Positions 1-5,135 are shown, counted from the stretch's first letter. The stretch is 5,135 nt of DNA from CAZGYE01 sp964530165 (GCA_964530165.1 CAZGYE010000358.1:1-5135), one strand, 5' to 3'. Program-made: numbers and translations. The notes: generated by a model from the sequence alone, not told the origin.

Positions 1-1
1 A

Positions 2-1483
2 GGCGCCGAACGCTGCCTGCTTTGTTGTCTGCCGGACGACGCCGTCCACGAACGTCTGCCGGACGACGAACGGCAACTCGTCGCCGTTTATCGCGGAATC
101 TTTCGTCGCGACGCCCGAGAAGTCCGCCGGCTACTGCCGGGGTTCCTGAAACATCTGGCGAAGAAGCCTCTGCTCTACGTGCCGTTTGATAGCGGCGGCC
201 GACCTGCGCAGGTGCTGGCCGCACGCACGCTGCAGACGGTGTTCCGGTTTCTTTTGTCCCAGCTTCCGGGGTTGGGCCTGCTTCATGAAACCCGGTATCT
301 GGTCTCGACCGCGTATCGCATGGAACGCGCTGTCCGTCCCAGCGGAGTGGCGGTGACCGAGTTCGACCGGCTGTTTCGTACGGCACTTCGCGAATCGTTG
401 GGCTGCGTCGTCGACTCCTCGGCAAATTGGAGGTCGGGCGACTTCTCCGACGAGGAGCTGATCGACGTCGTCGGCGACATGGTCGAACAGTATCTCGAGT
501 TGTGGCTGAAACAGAGTAATACGATGCGACTATCGCACGTCGAGATGCTCAACGATGACGCCTCTTTCGACGAGGTCCGCGAATTCATCACCCGCTACGG
601 CGCCGAGTTGTTCCACGCCAAAATGCTCACCCTCGGCAACGTGCGGGCCATCCTGCACGACGGGATCGAGCAGTTTCTCGATTACCTGGCCGAAAACCAG
701 GATCCGCTGCATCCGCTCAAGTTGCTGGAAGATCTGGAGCACGGGCGCATCGACGAGGACTCGGCCGTCGACTTACTGGAGCTGATCTACGGTTCGGTGG
801 TCGATAAGTTCGATCGCTTTCTTGAGTACAACACCACGACGACGCAGTCCGACTACGGAGAAATGTTCCACAGCCTGCTCGACTTCTTGCGGGTGGAAGC
901 CGCCTACGAACGCGACGCCTGGAACCTCACGCCGGTCTACATTGCCCACGAAGTGCTCGCAAAACGGCAAAACTACGAAGCAGCCATGATCTGGGAGCAT
1001 CTTTTGCAGGCAAAGACGGGCGACATGGCCGAAGGGCACCTGGACGACCTCGACGCACTGGAAGTGACGTACGGCATGCGATTGCCGTCCATCAGCGATC
1101 ATCTCAACGAGCGCTTCGTGAAGCCGCTGGCCGTGAACCGCATGGTCGCCTTGCTGCCGCTCGCCACCGACGACGCTCGAAGGGGCCGCCAGCCGTCCGA
1201 AGCATTCAACACGCTGCGGGCGGAAATTGACGAGTACCTCGAGAGTACCTGTGGGTCGGGCGTCGACGTCCCACCGTGGCTGCGCAGTCTCCAGAAAGCG
1301 CTCCAGCGAGTCACGGCCCCCGCCCGCGCCGCCCGCTACACCACCGAACCCGATCTGAAGCTCCCGCCCGTCCTGCTCGATCTGCGAGAGATGCGCCGGC
1401 AACTGAAAATCTGGAGCGAACCACTGGGAAAGAAACCGGCGACGAAAAAGAAAACGACCAAGAAAAAACGCCGCGGCAAGTAA
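2..1483 (+). CDS. Uncharacterised helical protein with lysine-rich C-terminal tail (5' partial)
   Basis: I do not recognise this protein and assign no function. The frame is open from base 2 to the TAA at 1481-1483, giving 493 visible residues. There is a GTG at 179, but the 59 codons before it read as coherent protein and contain no ATG, GTG or TTG, so the true start probably lies before the window. The visible protein looks soluble and mostly alpha-helical, with no signal peptide or membrane segment. It has many acidic helical stretches (for example around visible residues 147-168 and 240-275) and a Cys cluster, CLLCC, at visible residues 5-9. The last 17 residues, KKPATKKKTTKKKRRGK, form a strongly basic tail like those of histone H1-like or nucleic-acid-binding proteins; binding to DNA or RNA is inference only. 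It converges on the EF-G-like gene across a 721-bp gap. A lineage-restricted planctomycete family is my best guess. Confidence 0.8.
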   Translation, partial: GAERCLLCCLPDDAVHERLPDDERQLVAVYRGIFRRDAREVRRLLPGFLKHLAKKPLLYVPFDSGGRPAQVLAARTLQTVFRFLLSQLPGLGLLHETRYLVSTAYRMERAVRPSGVAVTEFDRLFRTALRESLGCVVDSSANWRSGDFSDEELIDVVGDMVEQYLELWLKQSNTMRLSHVEMLNDDASFDEVREFITRYGAELFHAKMLTLGNVRAILHDGIEQFLDYLAENQDPLHPLKLLEDLEHGRIDEDSAVDLLELIYGSVVDKFDRFLEYNTTTTQSDYGEMFHSLLDFLRVEAAYERDAWNLTPVYIAHEVLAKRQNYEAAMIWEHLLQAKTGDMAEGHLDDLDALEVTYGMRLPSISDHLNERFVKPLAVNRMVALLPLATDDARRGRQPSEAFNTLRAEIDEYLESTCGSGVDVPPWLRSLQKALQRVTAPARAARYTTEPDLKLPPVLLDLREMRRQLKIWSEPLGKKPATKKKTTKKKRRGK

Positions 1484-1575
1484 GCGGGTTCCTATTTCTT
1501 TGACTGATTGTCGCGGTTGTGCTAGGCTTGAAGGGTATTGAAAAAAGGATCAGCAGCAATGGCAACGACAAGCCT

Positions 1576-1702
1576 GACGGCGGGGTGGCGGGGCGTAAGG
1601 CTTTGCGTCGCCCCGTCGATGAGCGGATGGTGATCGGCGAGCGTATTGGCGCGCTCGGCTCGAACGGGGCGACGCTTCGCTCACGCCCCGCCACCCGTCG
1701 TC
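1576..1702. repeat. REPIN-like inverted REP doublet A
   Basis: Two arms, about 1576-1617 and 1663-1702, are imperfect reverse complements. Shared blocks are TGGCGGGGCGT (1586-1596) with its complement at 1683-1693, and GCGTCGCCCCGT (1605-1616) with its complement at 1664-1675. Each arm is itself a hairpin, with CGGGGCG at 1589-1595 pairing with CGCCCCG at 1609-1615, and CGGGGCG at 1665-1671 pairing with CGCCCCG at 1684-1690. In each arm GTGG stands immediately outside the stem. A conserved tetranucleotide beside a palindrome is the general plan of REP sequences, and two inverted REPs with a spacer make a REPIN. The spacer contains another short stem (CGAGCG at 1638-1643, CGCTCG at 1652-1657). 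The repeat structure is seen directly; the REPIN label is inference. Confidence 0.7.
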
Positions 1703-1779
1703 AAGGCAAAGGTGAGCCTCGATGGGAAGCAGATTACGATCCTCGAAACGTACCCATAGCAAAGTGGGACTAACAAATC

Positions 1780-1808
1780 GGGGAAAGAATAAGGGGACGC
1801 AGCTCTTT
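1780..1808. repeat. Left inverted end of the RAYT unit
   Basis: This 29-base arm reads GGGGAAAGAATAAGGGG followed by ACGCAGCTCTTT. It is the reverse complement of 2066-2093 apart from one additional T at about position 1790. It begins 15 bases outside the stop codon of the transposase remnant, on that gene's 3' side. Purine-rich ends containing AAGGGGAC are, from memory, common beside RAYT genes in several phyla. Confidence 0.85.
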
Positions 1809-1821
1809 TCGTGCTCCTCAT

Positions 1822-2064
1822 TCATGGTTGCTTCTTTCGGGGACGGCGGGTGGCGGGGCCTGAGCGACCAACGGGAGCGTGGCCCCGTGTTTGCATGTTG
1901 ACAGGAAGCTCTGATCCGGGCAACAGGCCAACAGGGCGCATGCCTCGAGGCCACGTTCGCTTCGCTCTCTAAGGCCCCGCCACCCCGCCGGTTCGCGTTT
2001 GCCAGCGCTGAGTGCCGAACGGACTCCCGCGATTCACACCGTGACGAACGGCATCAGGTATCAA
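1822..2064 (-). pseudogene. C-terminal remnant of a RAYT transposase, interrupted by a REP-like doublet
   Basis: Read on the minus strand, bases 2064 to 1993 encode LIPDAVRHG followed by VNRGSPFGTQRWQTRT. RAYT proteins of the larger bacterial groups commonly end with RG-x-PFG-x3-W-x2-RTA, then LGLE-x-TLRPRGRPRK. Right after QTRT the sequence changes to the GC-rich REP-like arm. On the far side of that doublet, bases 1845 to 1822 read RPRKKQP and a TGA stop at 1822-1824, which matches the expected family tail. The codons expected between these pieces (approximately AKRLGLESTLRPRG) are not visible, so the event replaced or destroyed them rather than being a clean insertion. The catalytic N-terminal domain is absent. 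The surviving codons carry no stops, which suggests fairly recent decay. Identification is by motif memory, not a search. Confidence 0.6.
1845..1990. repeat. REPIN-like inverted REP doublet B inside the RAYT remnant
   Basis: The arms at about 1845-1888 and 1946-1990 are inverted copies sharing TGGCGGGGCCT (1851-1861) with its complement, and CGTGGCC (1878-1884) with its complement. Each arm folds alone: CGGGGCC 1854-1860 with GGCCCCG 1881-1887, and CGAGGCC 1946-1952 with GGCCCCG 1973-1979 (one mismatch). The outer GGTGGCGGGGC is shared with doublet A at 1576-1702, but here the stem base is C instead of G, with the opposite strand changed to match. That compensating difference argues that the fold, not just the base order, is conserved. 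The 57-bp spacer is unrelated to that of doublet A. Confidence 0.7.
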
Positions 2065-2065
2065 C

Positions 2066-2093
2066 AAAGAGCTGCGTCCCCTTTTCTTTCCCC
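2066..2093. repeat. Right inverted end of the RAYT unit
   Basis: This 28-base arm begins AAAGAGCTGCGTCCCC and ends TTTTCTTTCCCC. It is the reverse complement of the left end at 1780-1808 with one base missing. The first recognisable transposase codons begin only about 2 bases inside it, which is where the start of an intact gene would be expected, so a large internal deletion has joined this end to the C-terminal codons. Confidence 0.85.
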
Positions 2094-2140
2094 GCCTGCC
2101 GCCCACTGGTGCTGCGTTTCCCAACCGAAGCCCTGCTGCC

Positions 2141-2158
2141 GTCAGGCGGGAGCCTGAC
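2141..2158. repeat. Short perfect palindrome, possible transcript end of the EF-G-like gene
   Basis: GTCAGGC-GGGA-GCCTGAC is a perfect 7-bp stem with a 4-base loop, 46 bp past the stop codon of the minus-strand EF-G-like gene. On neither strand is it followed by a T-tract, so it is not a classical intrinsic terminator. I recall similar GTCAGGC/GCCTGAC hairpins as frequent intergenic palindromes in planctomycete genomes; that is unverified. It could end or stabilise the EF-G-like transcript. Confidence 0.5.
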
Positions 2159-2204
2159 CTACTCGCTCGCTTGACCCACCAACGTGCGTGGCATCGCAGT
2201 CGTA

Positions 2205-4316
2205 TTAGTTTTCTTCTTTCTTTGCGCGTTGGGCGGCGGCGACGATTTTGGTTTGCTCGTTGGGTGGGACGATCTCGTAATGGCTCAGTTCCAGCGTGAA
2301 CGAGCCTTGCCCGCCGGTCATGCTCGAAAGCGATCTCGCGTAGGTCATTACTTCGGACAGTGGAACTTTGGCGCGGATCACCTGAAAACCGCCCGGCGCG
2401 CCGTCCATGCCCTCCACCCGGCCGCGGCGGCCGTTCAGATCGCTGGTGATGTCGCCCAGATTCTCGCCCGGCACCGTGATTTCCACCTGCACAATCGGCT
2501 CTAAGAGCACCGGTTTCGCCTCCTGGAACACGTCCCGAAAACACATGCTGCCGGCCGTTTTGAACGCGGTTTCGTTGCTGTCGACCGGGTGGTCCTTCCC
2601 GAAAAACAGCTCGCAGACGACGTCCTGCACCTGGTAACCGGCGATGACACCCCGTTCCATCCGCTCTCGGACGCCTTTCTGCACAGCCGGGATAAACTGG
2701 TTCGGAATCGAGCCGCCCGTGATCCGATCGACGAACGCGTAGTTCAAGTCGGGATCGTAATGGTACTCCCGCATGCTCAGGAAGTTTGCTTTGGTGAAGT
2801 ACTCTTCCAGGTCGACGTTTTGCGGCATGGCGGAAATGCGAAGATGGACTTCCCCGAACTGACCGGCGCCGCCCGATTGCTTTTTGTGCCGGTAGCTGCC
2901 CTGGGCCGCTCCCGTAACGGTCTCCCGATACGGAATCTTCGGCGGGTGGGTGACGACCTCAACCTTGTCCCGCTTGTGCAACCGATCTTGTATGATCTGC
3001 AGGTGCAGTTCACTCATGCCCTGCATGACGATTTCTTTGGTTTGCGATTCACGGGTCACGCGGAAGGTTTGGTCTTCCTCTTCGATCTTCTGCAGCGCGC
3101 CGGAGATTTTTGCCTGGTCGGCCCGGCTCTTAGGCTCAACGGCTAAACCGATCATCGGCGTGGGGAACGGAATCGGCGGAAGCGCAAGGCCGTCGGCCCC
3201 TTTGGAGACGGTGTCCCCGACCTTCAACTCCTCCATCTTGACGACGGCGACAATGTCGCCGGCCGCCGCCTGCTCCACAGGTTCCTGGCTGGCTCCCTGC
3301 ACTTCCAGCAACTGGCTGATCTTCACCGGCCGATTCGTTCCCGAGCTCTCAACCGACGAGTCTTTGGCCAGCGTGCCCGAGTAAATCCGCAAGAAACTCA
3401 TTTTGGCCACGAAGGGATCAATCCGCGTCTTGAACACCTGTGCGACCAGCGGGCCGTCAGGCGATTGTTCTAGCGCCACCTCTTCGTCCCCCTTCAAGGC
3501 AGTGCGGGTTCTCTCCGGGGGCGACAGTGCAAAGTCAGCCAATGCGTCCATGAACTCCGGCACCCCGACGCCCGTCTTCGAGCTGGCGCACAAGACCGGG
3601 ATCAGCGTCCCTGCCGCGATCGCTTTCGTCAATCCGCCGGCGATCTCTTCGGCCGACAACTCTTCGCCTTCAAGATACCGTTCCATCAACTCGTCGTCGG
3701 CTTCGACGATCGCGTCCATCACCGTCTGGTTCACCTCGGCCGGATCCAACGGCGTGCTGCCGGGAACGCTCTCCGGGACCTTTAACGTACTGACCACGCC
3801 GGTGAAATCGGTCCCGAGACCGATCGGCAGGTTCAACGGAACGCAAGCTTGACCGAACGTCTCCTGTAGCGACCCGAGCAACTCGCTGAAGTTGATGTTG
3901 TCCATGTCGCATTTGTTTACGAGCAGCATTCTGCCTACCCCGGCGTCTCCTGCACGCGCGAAGATGCGGCGGGTGTTGACTTCAATACCCGCTGCGGCGC
4001 TGACGGTGACGACGGCCGTCTCGACGGCCCGCAGCGCGCCGAGCGCCTGTCCGATGAAGTCTGGGAAGCCCGGCGTGTCGATCAGGTTGATTCGCTTCCC
4101 TTTGTGCTCGAAATGGACGACGGCCGCCGAGATCGACGATTTGCGCTCTTTCTCTTCGTCATCGGAATCCAGAACGCTACTGCCATCGTCGACCGAACCG
4201 GCCCGGCTACCGATTCCCGCCTTGAAAAGCATCAGGTCGGCCAACGTGGTCTTCCCGACCGCCCCGTGACCCACGACCGCCACGTTTCGGATATCTTCGA
4301 ATTGGTATTTGGCCAT
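2205..4316 (-). CDS. fusA2: EF-G-like translational GTPase (FusA2 / EF-G-2 type)
   Basis: This complete 703-residue cytoplasmic protein has the five-domain EF-G fold. Domain I holds the GTPase motifs: P-loop GHGAVGKT (16-23), DTPG (80-83), NKCD (134-137) and SSK (245-247). Domain II follows at roughly 288-378, III at 385-460, IV at 461-597 (SGGAGQFGEV 481-490; HPVDS 576-580) and V at 598-690 (KPVLLEPIVQVEI, RRGRVEGM, PLSEVMTYARSLSSMTGG). Length and C-terminus match EF-G paralogues such as Thermus EF-G-2. It differs from housekeeping EF-G in three places. DTPG is followed by Phe84 instead of the catalytic His. The switch I RGITI is RKSSI, with Ser61 at the conserved Thr. Domain IV carries about 20 extra residues near 497-526. 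His576, aligned with the domain IV tip His of E. coli EF-G, is kept. The ATG at 4314-4316 is supported by AGAGG 6 bases upstream. It is likely a ribosome-binding GTPase, but its role may not be ordinary translocation. Confidence 0.93.
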   Translation of the reverse strand: MAKYQFEDIRNVAVVGHGAVGKTTLADLMLFKAGIGSRAGSVDDGSSVLDSDDEEKERKSSISAAVVHFEHKGKRINLIDTPGFPDFIGQALGALRAVETAVVTVSAAAGIEVNTRRIFARAGDAGVGRMLLVNKCDMDNINFSELLGSLQETFGQACVPLNLPIGLGTDFTGVVSTLKVPESVPGSTPLDPAEVNQTVMDAIVEADDELMERYLEGEELSAEEIAGGLTKAIAAGTLIPVLCASSKTGVGVPEFMDALADFALSPPERTRTALKGDEEVALEQSPDGPLVAQVFKTRIDPFVAKMSFLRIYSGTLAKDSSVESSGTNRPVKISQLLEVQGASQEPVEQAAAGDIVAVVKMEELKVGDTVSKGADGLALPPIPFPTPMIGLAVEPKSRADQAKISGALQKIEEEDQTFRVTRESQTKEIVMQGMSELHLQIIQDRLHKRDKVEVVTHPPKIPYRETVTGAAQGSYRHKKQSGGAGQFGEVHLRISAMPQNVDLEEYFTKANFLSMREYHYDPDLNYAFVDRITGGSIPNQFIPAVQKGVRERMERGVIAGYQVQDVVCELFFGKDHPVDSNETAFKTAGSMCFRDVFQEAKPVLLEPIVQVEITVPGENLGDITSDLNGRRGRVEGMDGAPGGFQVIRAKVPLSEVMTYARSLSSMTGGQGSFTLELSHYEIVPPNEQTKIVAAAQRAKKEEN

Positions 4317-4322
4317 CGACGT

Positions 4323-4327
4323 CCTCT
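4323..4327 (-). promoter_or_regulatory. Shine-Dalgarno site of the EF-G-like gene
   Basis: On the minus strand AGAGG lies 6 bases before the ATG at 4316. A second purine block, GAGAGGG, lies a few bases further upstream. This supports the chosen start, which also gives the usual short N-terminus before the P-loop. Confidence 0.6.
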
Positions 4328-4386
4328 GTCCCTCTCAAGCGTGAACGAATTGTTCTCTCCGCCTGTCGCGGTGAATGCTGGAGTGA

Positions 4387-4415
4387 ATAGTATGCTTTTC
4401 CGTGCAGCTTCGCTA
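4387..4415 (-). promoter_or_regulatory. Weak sigma-70-like promoter candidate for the EF-G-like gene
   Basis: On the minus strand TACTAT (4387-4392, 4 of 6 to TATAAT) lies 17 bases from TAGCGA (4410-4415, 3 of 6 to TTGACA). It would give a leader of about 64 bases containing the Shine-Dalgarno site. The match is weak and other positions in the gap could serve. Confidence 0.22.
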
Positions 4416-4472
4416 CACCCTTTGGTGGAAATCATGCGGCGGAGACGAGATTTCAGGTGCATCCGGCACCGC

Positions 4473-4501
4473 TGGAAATGGCCCGGCCGGCCTCTTATAA
4501 T
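4473..4501 (+). promoter_or_regulatory. Sigma-70-type promoter of tyrA, close to the start codon
   Basis: A perfect TATAAT -10 box (4496-4501) is preceded by TGGAAA (4473-4478, 4 of 6 to TTGACA) at the optimal 17-bp spacing. Transcription would begin near 4508, only about 3 bases before the ATG at 4511. No Shine-Dalgarno sequence precedes that ATG, consistent with a leaderless mRNA. If translation instead began at the in-frame ATG at 4478, this box would be coding sequence and the promoter call would fall. Confidence 0.5.
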
Positions 4502-4512
4502 GCAAGCATTAT
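4497..4512. repeat. 16-bp inverted repeat over the -10 box and start of tyrA
   Basis: ATAATGC-AA-GCATTAT has perfect 7-bp arms around a 2-base centre. It covers five bases of the TATAAT box and the first two bases of the tyrA ATG. As RNA the loop would be too tight for the full stem, and a leaderless transcript would not contain it, so a DNA operator is the more natural reading. No regulator is identified. One repeat of this size is expected by chance in a few kilobases. Confidence 0.4.
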
Positions 4513-5135
4513 GAACGACGGGGCCTCTTCCCAGCAGCTTTCTGAGGGAACGATTACGATTGTGGGCGTTGGGCTGATCGGAGGCTCGATCGCCGCTGCG
4601 CTGAAGAAACGTCGGTTTGCAGGGCGGATTGTCGGGGTCGGGCGAAACGAGTTGCGCCTGCAAGCCGCCCAGACAGCCGGTTTGATCGATGCCGGAACGA
4701 CCGATCTGGGCCAGGCGGCGGCCGCGTCGAAATTTCTCGTGTTCTGCACGCCGATCGATCTGATTGCCAAGGGAGTCCGCGCCGCAGCCGGACATTGCCG
4801 AACAGGTACGCTCTTCACCGACGCCGGCAGCGTGAAACAAACTCTCTGTGAGGAATTGTCGCACGGACTGCCCGAGAAAGTCACTTTTATCGGCTCGCAC
4901 CCCATGGCGGGTTCCGAGAGCCGAGGCTTCGAATATGCCGACGCGGACCTGTTCGAAGGCTGCGTTTGCGTGGTCACACCGGACGCTTCGGCATGGCCGA
5001 GCGAATTGGCGCGACTCAAGAGCTTTTGGCAGTCGCTCGGATTAACGGTCATCGAGATGTCGGCCGTGGAGCATGATCGAGCGATCGCCCAGACCAGCCA
5101 TCTGCCGCACGTGGTTGCCGCTGCGCTCTCCAAAC
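4511..5135 (+). CDS. tyrA: Prephenate/arogenate dehydrogenase, N-terminal part (3' partial)
   Basis: TyrA oxidatively decarboxylates prephenate (to 4-hydroxyphenylpyruvate) or arogenate (to tyrosine) in cytoplasmic tyrosine synthesis. The visible 208 residues cover the Rossmann domain and the start of the helical dimerisation domain. Motifs in order: nucleotide loop GVGLIGGS (19-26), FCTPIDL (78-84), TDAGSVK (103-109), GSHPMAGSE (128-136) and TSHLPHVVA (195-203). Ser107, His130 and His197 align with substrate-site residues described for Aquifex TyrA; the later conserved Arg is beyond the window. At the end of the second beta strand (VGVGRNE, 41-47) the usual NAD-binding acidic residue is Gly44 followed by Arg45, as in NADP-preferring members. 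The ATG at 4511 gives a normal short leader before the first strand. An in-frame ATG at 4478 would add MARPASYNASI. Divergent from the EF-G-like gene, with no visible operon partner. Prephenate versus arogenate preference cannot be told. Confidence 0.93.
   Translation, partial: MNDGASSQQLSEGTITIVGVGLIGGSIAAALKKRRFAGRIVGVGRNELRLQAAQTAGLIDAGTTDLGQAAAASKFLVFCTPIDLIAKGVRAAAGHCRTGTLFTDAGSVKQTLCEELSHGLPEKVTFIGSHPMAGSESRGFEYADADLFEGCVCVVTPDASAWPSELARLKSFWQSLGLTVIEMSAVEHDRAIAQTSHLPHVVAAALSK

Larger units (their letters stand above)
1780..2093 (-). mobile_element. Decayed RAYT (REP-associated tyrosine transposase) unit with inverted ends
   Basis: The unit is bounded by inverted repeats of 29 and 28 bp that match except for one extra T in the left copy. 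Inside, on the minus strand, are C-terminal codons of a Y1_Tnp/RAYT-type transposase, starting within a few bases of the right end. The His-hydrophobe-His motif, the catalytic tyrosine and everything upstream are missing, so this is an internally deleted derivative that cannot encode its own transposase. A REP-like doublet interrupts the remaining codons. I see no target-site duplication next to the ends (flanks TAACAAATC and GCCTGCCGC), which suits RAYT-type elements better than DDE transposons. The inverted ends are direct observation; the RAYT assignment rests on recalled family motifs. Confidence 0.65.
1484..2204. other. Non-coding, repeat-filled region between convergent genes
   Basis: This 721-bp gap separates the 3' ends of the unknown protein gene and the EF-G-like gene. 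Bases 1484-1575, 1703-1779 and 2094-2140 show nothing I can name. The rest holds two REP-like inverted doublets (1576-1702 and 1845-1990), a decayed RAYT unit (1780-2093) and a short perfect hairpin (2141-2158). Frames open through this region cross the palindromes and look like chance. No intrinsic terminator with a T-tract is evident for either gene, so the hairpins may serve as transcript ends; that is inference. A 3'-to-3' gap is a permissive place for insertions because it contains no promoters. Confidence 0.75.

Noticed and set aside
27..68. 15-bp direct repeat GTCTGCCGGACGACG at 27-41 and 54-68
   Set aside because: It lies in frame within coding sequence (LPDD twice) and the similarity stops after 15 bases, so it is probably a chance or minor local duplication.
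179..1483. GTG at 179 as the real start of the first gene
   Set aside because: The frame is open to the window edge and the 59 preceding codons read as coherent protein, so a start before the window is more likely.
1519..1773. 84-residue plus-strand open frame in the intergenic region
   Set aside because: It runs straight through both arms of REP-like doublet A, has no convincing ribosome site and resembles no family.
1550..1954. 134-residue minus-strand open frame
   Set aside because: It crosses three palindromic arms and one element end. Its LRPRHPP segment looks RAYT-like but lies in the repeat arm and in a different frame from the RPRKKQP-stop tail.
1771..2102. Target-site duplication around the RAYT unit
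   Set aside because: Bases flanking 1780 and 2093 do not match, so no duplication is claimed.
1969..2544. 191-residue minus-strand open frame
   Set aside because: Its first part is an out-of-frame reading of the EF-G-like gene and it crosses the inverted end. Only its final stretch (2064-1993) is meaningful, as RAYT remnant codons.
4500..4514. Tiny upstream reading frame MQAL overlapping the tyrA ATG
   Set aside because: It starts inside the -10 box, so it would not be in the predicted transcript, and it has no ribosome site.
4232..5133. Long minus-strand open frames opposite tyrA and the promoter region
   Set aside because: They are antisense shadows of tyrA, whose own frame carries all the conserved motifs.
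1..5135. CRISPR array, tRNA, rRNA or defence-system genes
   Set aside because: No regularly spaced repeats, cloverleaf structures or matching protein motifs were seen.

Overview
This is a GC-rich bacterial window with three protein-coding genes. Two are cut by the window edges. The EF-G paralogue type, the unrecognised first protein and the style of the intergenic palindromes fit a planctomycete (Pirellulales-like) chromosome. That placement is inference, because no rRNA or species-specific marker is present.

Layout: bases 2-1483 (+) hold the C-terminal part of a large helical protein of unknown function ending in a lysine-rich tail. Bases 1484-2204 are a non-coding stretch between two convergent genes and are packed with repeats. 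Bases 2205-4316 (-) encode a complete 703-residue EF-G-like translational GTPase of the FusA2/EF-G-2 type. Bases 4317-4510 are a divergent promoter region. From 4511 (+) to the window end runs the N-terminal 208 residues of prephenate/arogenate dehydrogenase (TyrA).

The intergenic repeats are the most interesting part. A 314-bp unit (1780-2093) is bounded by near-perfect inverted repeats of 28-29 bp. Between them lie C-terminal codons of a REP-associated tyrosine transposase (RAYT, Y1_Tnp): a PFG...W segment, and then on the other side of an interruption an RPRKKQP-stop tail. The N-terminal and catalytic parts are absent. The interruption (1845-1990) is a pair of inverted, hairpin-forming REP-like sequences. 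A second such pair (1576-1702) with matching arms but an unrelated spacer lies just outside. The two pairs look like REPINs (REP doublets), one of them inside the remains of a RAYT gene.

The three genes do not form an operon or a recognisable pathway. The upstream side of tyrA carries a consensus TATAAT only 9 bp before the ATG, overlapping a 16-bp inverted repeat, which suggests a leaderless or nearly leaderless transcript if that ATG is the true start. No tRNA, rRNA, CRISPR array, defence system or biosynthetic cluster was seen.
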